Source of the DNA: Nocardioides panzhihuensis
Lineage (GTDB): Bacteria; Actinomycetota; Actinomycetes; Propionibacteriales; Nocardioidaceae
Reading direction: 5' to 3'
DNA: 64,000 bases
NCBI RefSeq assembly: GCF_013408335.1
Contig: NZ_JACBZR010000001.1
Coordinates: 3,286,001-3,350,000, forward strand
Position 1 is the first letter of the stretch, and each line of letters begins with the position of its first letter. The notes below the pieces were generated by a model, which worked only from the letters and a program-made list of their open reading frames with translations, was not told the origin of the DNA and made no database searches. The position numbers were made by a program, and so were the translations under genes. Below, piece by piece: positions 58,496-64,000 of this stretch.

Positions 58496-61400
58496 CGTCC
58501 GCTCCGCTCGGTGAACCGGTAGTCGCCCGAACCGACCTCGACCCGAACCACGTCGCCGTCCCGCTTCACGGAGATGACGCCGGGGGCGTCGGCCGCCGGG
58601 TCGCCGTCGACGAGCACGTCGCCGTCGGTCGGCACGACGATGGTGGCGGTCGTGTTGACCGGCACGGTGACATCGAGGGAGAGGTCGCCGTCGTCGAGGC
58701 GCCAGGCCGACCGGATCGTGCCGTATCCGCTGTCGTAGGACGCCTTCGCGTGGCTCAGCCCGCCGCCGGGCTCCGGGGCGATCGTGAAGTGCTCGTAGCC
58801 CGGCTTTTCCGGGTCGGGCTGGATGCCCGCCACGGTCTGGTACATCCAGTTGCCGACCGCGCCGTAGGCGTAATGGTTGAACGAGTTCATGTTGACGTCG
58901 CCGAAGCTGCCGTCGGGCATGATGGAGTTCCACCGCTCCCAGATCGTCGTGGCGCCCTTGTCGATCTCATAGCCCCACGACGGGTAGCTGCGCTGGTTGA
59001 TCAACCGGTAGGCCACATCGGCATGGCCGGTCTCGGTGAGCACCGGCAGCAGGTCGGGCGTACCGAGGAAGCCGGTGGCCAGATGCCAGTCGTGCCGCTT
59101 CAGGTTGGCCACCAGGTGGTCGGCGGCGTAGTCGACGAGGTCGTCGGGCACGAGACCGAACGACAGCGCGATGACGTAGCCGGCCTGCGCGTCACCGGGC
59201 AGGCGGCCGTCGTCGGCGACGTACTTCTCCACGAAAGCCTGCTCCACGTCGTCGGCGAGCTCGGCGTACCGCTGGCCGTCCGCGTTCTTGCCGATCGCCG
59301 ACGCCATCTCGGAGAGCAGCCTCGTCACGTGGGCGAAGTAGGCCGTGCCGATCAGGTCGCGCGGGGTGTTGTCGTCGAGGTTGAGCCAGTCGCCGTAGCC
59401 GGCGTCGGGCCGGATGTAGCCGTTGCTGTTGGTCTCCAGGTAGTCGATCCATGCCGCCATCGCGGCGTAGTTCTCCTCGATCACCTCGGTGTCGCCGTAG
59501 GTCTGCCAGACCGTGTACGGCACGGTCACGCCGGCGTCACCCCAGCCGGCGTTGCCCGCGCCCACGACGGGGACGTACGGCGCCACGTCGGTGAACGCGC
59601 CGTCGTCACGCTGCGCGTCGCGCAGGTCCTGCAGCCACTTGTCGCCCAGGAACGTCGAGACATCCATGTTGAAGGCTGCCGTCGGGGCGAACACGTTGAT
59701 GTCGCCGGTCCAGCCCATCCGCTCGTCGCGCTGGGGACAGTCGGTCGGGACGCTCAGGAAGTTGCCGCGCTGCGACCACACGATGTTGCTCTGCAGCTGG
59801 TCGAGCATCGGGCTGGAGGTGTCGAGCGAGCCGGTCTCGGGCGCGTCGGTGTTCATCACCTGACCCACGACGTCCGACGGGCGGGGGCGGCCCGGATAGC
59901 CGGTGATCTCGACGTAGCGGAAGCCGTGGAAGGTGAAGACCGGGTCGATCGTCTCGACGTCGTCACCCCGCGCGGTGTAATGGTCGGTCGCCTTCGCCGA
60001 CCGCAGGTTCTCGGTGTAGAGCGTGCCGTCGGGGTTGATCTCCTCGCCATAACGGATGGTGAGACGCTGGCCCGGCTTCGGCTTGCGGACCTTGATCCGG
60101 GCGGTGCCGACCATGTTCTGGCCCAGGTCGAAGACGTACGTGTCGGGTGCAGGCTCCGTCATCTGCCGCGTCGGCAGCTCCTGCGTCACCCGGACCGGCG
60201 GGTCGGCCTGTGCGACCAGCTCGGCGGTGACGTCGGTCTTGGGGACCACCGGCTTCCACGACGTGTCGTCGTAACCGGCGCGGGTCCAGCCGCGGGTCTC
60301 CTCGCGAGCGTCGTACTCCTCACCGTCGAGCATGTCGGAGACGCGGATCGCGCCGCGGGCACTGCGCCAGGAGGTGTCGGTCTTGACCGTCTCGGTGGTG
60401 CCGTCGGCGTAGGTGATCTCGAGCTGGCCGATCAGGCCAGGCAGCTCGCCGTAGAGGTTGGGTCCATAGATCGCGACCCGGCCGGCGTACCAACCGGTGG
60501 AGAGCCGGGCGCCGATGGCGTTGTCGCCGTCGCGCAGCAGGTCGGTGACGTCGTAGGTCTGGTACTGCACCCGCTGGGCGTAGTCGGTCCAGCCCGGGGC
60601 GAACCGGTCGGCACTGACCATCCGGCCGTTGAGCTGCACGTCGTGGACGCCCAGCGCGCTGACGTGGAGACGAGCCGACTCGACATCGCCGCCCACCTCG
60701 AACTCCTTGCGCAGCTGCGAGGTGCGCTCGTCCTCAACCTCCTCGGTCGGCGTCCATCTGATGGTGCGGTCCCCGGCCACCGGCGCACCGTCGGCATGGG
60801 CCCTGCCGTGCTCATAGACCTCGCCGGAGTGGCTCCACCAACCGGCTTTGCCCTCGACGTCACCCATCTCCAAGTAGTAGGTGCCCGGTTCGGCCGGCTC
60901 GTCGAGGCGCACCTCGCCCCAGCCGTTGTCGGCGTGGTCGACGACGCGCTCAGTCGCAACGACATCGCCCTCCGGCCCGTCACGACGAAGGGTGAGCGTG
61001 AAGTCGGCGTCGGCCGTGTTCCAGGTAGGCATCCGGCCGGCTGCCGCCACGAACGGTCGGTCTGTGGTGAAGGTCTGACCGAGGGTGCGGTCGACCAGCA
61101 GCTCGGCCGGCTGGTTCTGTTCGTTGTTGGCGGTCGGCAGCCAGATCGGCGCGTCGTGGGCGATCCACTCCGCCGACCAGTCCGACTTCTCCAGCAGTCC
61201 GGTCTCGAACCACGACACCGGGCTTCGCGGAGCGGCCCGGCCATCGGCGTCCCACACCTCGACGCTCCAGAAGTAGCGCGTCCGCGAGGTCAGATCCGGG
61301 CCGTCGTACGCCACCTGAACCGAGTCAGCCGCCTCGACCTTGCCGCTGTCCCACACGTCCGGGTCGCCCTTCGCCAGCAGACCAGGGCTGGACGCGATCT

Positions 61401-61626
61401 GCACCCGGTACGCAGTCTGCGCCTGGCCACGCTGACTGGCGCGCATCACCCAGCCGAATCGCGGTGTTCGATCGTCGATGCCGAGGGGGTGGCGTTCGCC
61501 GTTGGTGGTCAGCTTGCCCACCCGGAGATCACTTGGCTTGGCGGCCGCAGCGGCCCCGATCCCGTGCACGCCACTGCCTAGAAACAGCAGGGCGACCGTG
61601 ACTAGCGTGGCGATGATTCGTGGCAT
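58492..61626 (-). CDS. Secreted GH78 alpha-L-rhamnosidase
   Basis: 1044-residue GH78 enzyme that releases terminal L-rhamnose from glycosides or polysaccharides. The signal peptide (IIATLVTVALLFLGSGVHG) has cleavage near residue 30. N-terminal beta-domains (VSALGVHDVQLNGRMV, RFAPGWTDYAQRVQY, FTFHGFRYVEITGY) precede the (alpha/alpha)6 barrel, with catalytic-region CPQRDERMGWTGD and later NAGWGDAG. An inserted jelly-roll-like module lies around 180-300. ATG 61626 is chosen because GGGAG is better placed for it than for GTG 61635. It is first of two genes; a LacI-type operator candidate lies upstream. Confidence 0.92.
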   Translation of the reverse strand: MPRIIATLVTVALLFLGSGVHGIGAAAAAKPSDLRVGKLTTNGERHPLGIDDRTPRFGWVMRASQRGQAQTAYRVQIASSPGLLAKGDPDVWDSGKVEAADSVQVAYDGPDLTSRTRYFWSVEVWDADGRAAPRSPVSWFETGLLEKSDWSAEWIAHDAPIWLPTANNEQNQPAELLVDRTLGQTFTTDRPFVAAAGRMPTWNTADADFTLTLRRDGPEGDVVATERVVDHADNGWGEVRLDEPAEPGTYYLEMGDVEGKAGWWSHSGEVYEHGRAHADGAPVAGDRTIRWTPTEEVEDERTSQLRKEFEVGGDVESARLHVSALGVHDVQLNGRMVSADRFAPGWTDYAQRVQYQTYDVTDLLRDGDNAIGARLSTGWYAGRVAIYGPNLYGELPGLIGQLEITYADGTTETVKTDTSWRSARGAIRVSDMLDGEEYDAREETRGWTRAGYDDTSWKPVVPKTDVTAELVAQADPPVRVTQELPTRQMTEPAPDTYVFDLGQNMVGTARIKVRKPKPGQRLTIRYGEEINPDGTLYTENLRSAKATDHYTARGDDVETIDPVFTFHGFRYVEITGYPGRPRPSDVVGQVMNTDAPETGSLDTSSPMLDQLQSNIVWSQRGNFLSVPTDCPQRDERMGWTGDINVFAPTAAFNMDVSTFLGDKWLQDLRDAQRDDGAFTDVAPYVPVVGAGNAGWGDAGVTVPYTVWQTYGDTEVIEENYAAMAAWIDYLETNSNGYIRPDAGYGDWLNLDDNTPRDLIGTAYFAHVTRLLSEMASAIGKNADGQRYAELADDVEQAFVEKYVADDGRLPGDAQAGYVIALSFGLVPDDLVDYAADHLVANLKRHDWHLATGFLGTPDLLPVLTETGHADVAYRLINQRSYPSWGYEIDKGATTIWERWNSIMPDGSFGDVNMNSFNHYAYGAVGNWMYQTVAGIQPDPEKPGYEHFTIAPEPGGGLSHAKASYDSGYGTIRSAWRLDDGDLSLDVTVPVNTTATIVVPTDGDVLVDGDPAADAPGVISVKRDGDVVRVEVGSGDYRFTERSGR

Positions 61627-61661
61627 GGGCTCCACTCCCAGGTGGGTCAGATCAAGCCGAA

Positions 61662-61676
61662 TAAAAACGTTTCAAA
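61662..61676. promoter_or_regulatory. LacI/GalR-type operator candidate
   Basis: TAAAAACGTTTCAAA with the palindromic core AAACGTTT (61665-61672), close to the LacI-family pattern TGAAACGTTTCA. It lies 36-50 bp before the GH78 start. A sugar-responsive repressor, not encoded in the window, would fit a rhamnosidase operon. Confidence 0.5.
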
Positions 61677-61775
61677 CGCGCTCTGGAACCTAGCGAGGTG
61701 ACGTGCATCACGTCAATGAAGCGGCCGGATGCGGCCACGTCAGACGTCGCACCTCCGGTTCCGGTGCTCACCACG

Positions 61776-62798
<1,023 letters not shown>

Positions 62799-63956
62799 TC
62801 AGAGGTTGCGGGAGATGACCAGGCGCATGATGTCGGAGGTCCCCTCCTCGATCTCCTCCAGCTTCACGTCGCGCATCCACTGTTCGACGGGATACTCCCG
62901 CGAGTAGCCCCAGCCACCGAGCGTCTGCACCGCGGCGTGGGTCACGAACATCGCCGTCTCCGAGGCCTGGAGCTTGGCCATCGCGGCCAGCCCGGTGACG
63001 TCCGCGCCCGCGTCCAGCTGCCGCGCGGCGTGCAGGGTCATGAGCCAGGCCGACTCGATCCGGGTCGCCATGTCGGCGAGCCGGAAGGCGACCGCCTGGT
63101 GTTCGATGATCGGCTTGCCGAACTGGGTGCGCGTACGCGCGTAGTCCAGCGCGAACTCGTACGCCGCCCGAGCGGAACCGGTCGCGGCCGCTGCGAGCAC
63201 GACTCGGGAGACGTCGAAGGTCTTCATCAGACCGATGAACCCCTGGCCCTCCTCCCCCAGGCGGTTCTCCTCGGGCACGAACGCCTTGTCCAAGAAGACC
63301 TCGCGACAAACGATGGCGCGCTGACCCATCTTCTTCATCGGCTCGCCGAAGGTGATGCCTGGGGTGTCCTTGGTGAGCAGGAAGGCGCTGACGCCGCGCG
63401 ACCGCAGGCTCGGGTCGGTCTTGGCGAAGACGACGTACTGGTCGGCGAGCCCGGCGTTGGAGATCCATGCCTTCTGTCCGCTGATCTCGTACCCACCGGG
63501 GACCTTCTCCGCGCGAGTGACGATCGATGCTGCGTCCGACCCCGAGCCGGGCTCAGTGGTCGCCAACGCGGTGTAGATCGGGCTGTCCCCGGTCAGCGGG
63601 CGCAGCCACCTCTCCTTCTGGTCGTCGGTGCCGAGCGCAAGCAACGGGTCGGCGAAGAAGCCGTTGGAGCACACGAAGTTGCCGATGCCCGGATCGCCCC
63701 AGCAGAGCGTCTCCTGCACCAGGCACTGCGTGAACACATCGGTGAAGCCACCGCCGCCGTACTCCTCGGGCAGCATGAAGTCGGTGATGCCGACCTTGGC
63801 GGCCTTCTGGAAGATGTCGACCGGCGACACCACGTCGGCCTCGTCCACCTCGCGCCCACGGGGTCGGATCTCCTCGGCCGCGAAGGTGGTGCACAGGTCG
63901 ATGATGTCGCGCTGCTCCTGGGTCAGCGGCCAGTGTTCGATGTTGCGCTGGGTCAT
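62799..63956 (-). CDS. Acyl-CoA dehydrogenase
   Basis: 385-residue flavoprotein that introduces the alpha,beta double bond into an acyl-CoA and passes electrons to ETF. Substrate and FAD signatures: ALATTEPGSGSDA (near 131-143), KAWISNAG (near 161-168), then ARTRTQFGKPIIEHQAV, TLGGWGYSREYPVEQWMRD and the end EEIEEGTSDIMRLVI. The catalytic base is the Glu of EEGTSDI. ATG 63956 has AGGAG upstream. Chain-length range cannot be told. It probably forms an operon with the 61776 gene. Confidence 0.93.
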   Translation of the reverse strand: MTQRNIEHWPLTQEQRDIIDLCTTFAAEEIRPRGREVDEADVVSPVDIFQKAAKVGITDFMLPEEYGGGGFTDVFTQCLVQETLCWGDPGIGNFVCSNGFFADPLLALGTDDQKERWLRPLTGDSPIYTALATTEPGSGSDAASIVTRAEKVPGGYEISGQKAWISNAGLADQYVVFAKTDPSLRSRGVSAFLLTKDTPGITFGEPMKKMGQRAIVCREVFLDKAFVPEENRLGEEGQGFIGLMKTFDVSRVVLAAAATGSARAAYEFALDYARTRTQFGKPIIEHQAVAFRLADMATRIESAWLMTLHAARQLDAGADVTGLAAMAKLQASETAMFVTHAAVQTLGGWGYSREYPVEQWMRDVKLEEIEEGTSDIMRLVISRNL

Positions 63957-64000
63957 GGTCTCTCCTGGGTGTGCGTGGTGGGTCGGTGATTTCGTGGAAT

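Overview
The window is high-GC, densely packed actinobacterial chromosome. GTG starts, ATGA-type gene overlaps, frequent GTACG words, two DUF222/HNH genes and scattered short palindromes built on GGTCGAGC...GAGACC point to a Nocardioides-like member of the Nocardioidaceae. That placement is inference from style and gene content. I saw no rRNA, tRNA, CRISPR array, prophage or classical IS transposase.

Region by region. 1-6.6 kb: the start of a Nif3-like gene, then a potADBC-type polyamine/opine ABC importer operon ending in a YtcJ-like amidohydrolase. 6.6-10.4 kb: an MFS gene, a small zinc-ribbon gene, and a DUF222/HNH nuclease gene held between two ~270-bp near-identical inverted arms (8256-8526 and 10039-10308). 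10.4-19.3 kb: a secreted intradiol-dioxygenase-like lipoprotein and an acyl-CoA ligase, then a signalling block with two Asp-rich exported proteins, an OmpR-type two-component system and a soluble Ser/Thr kinase. The same operator-like sequence lies ahead of both halves of this block. A bacterial eRF1-like protein and a PlsC acyltransferase follow. 19.4-24.6 kb: an operon of an SDR-HAD fusion, a zinc alcohol dehydrogenase and a LarA/DUF2088 protein. 25.1-27.4 kb: palindromic repeat arrays, a three-hairpin element and a second DUF222/HNH gene.

27.4-36.3 kb is an iron-regulated desferrioxamine-type siderophore locus: lysine decarboxylase, N-hydroxylase, a fused acyltransferase-NIS synthetase, a penicillin-acylase-family hydrolase and a second acyltransferase, all overlapping. 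An IdeR/DmdR iron box lies between this operon and a divergent MFS exporter gene. 36-44 kb: a lipoprotein, a CPBP protease, two NarL-type two-component systems facing each other, and an MMPL transporter in the second one's operon. 44-54.7 kb: a secreted EEP hydrolase, an MFS-AHSA1-ArsR operon with twin palindromic operators, a secreted carboxylesterase, an MFS gene with a 15-bp tandem repeat, a LysR/MFS divergent pair and an isochorismatase/GlxA-type regulator divergent pair.

54.7-61.6 kb is a rhamnoside-degrading pair: GH78 and a GH106-like enzyme that is frameshifted at a G tract. The window ends with a nitronate-monooxygenase-like flavoprotein and an acyl-CoA dehydrogenase.

Most noteworthy: the DUF222/HNH gene inside long inverted arms; the two-component/kinase module with Asp-rich proteins and shared boxes; the fused and penicillin-acylase-bearing siderophore operon; and the LarA-like protein in a lipid-type redox operon.
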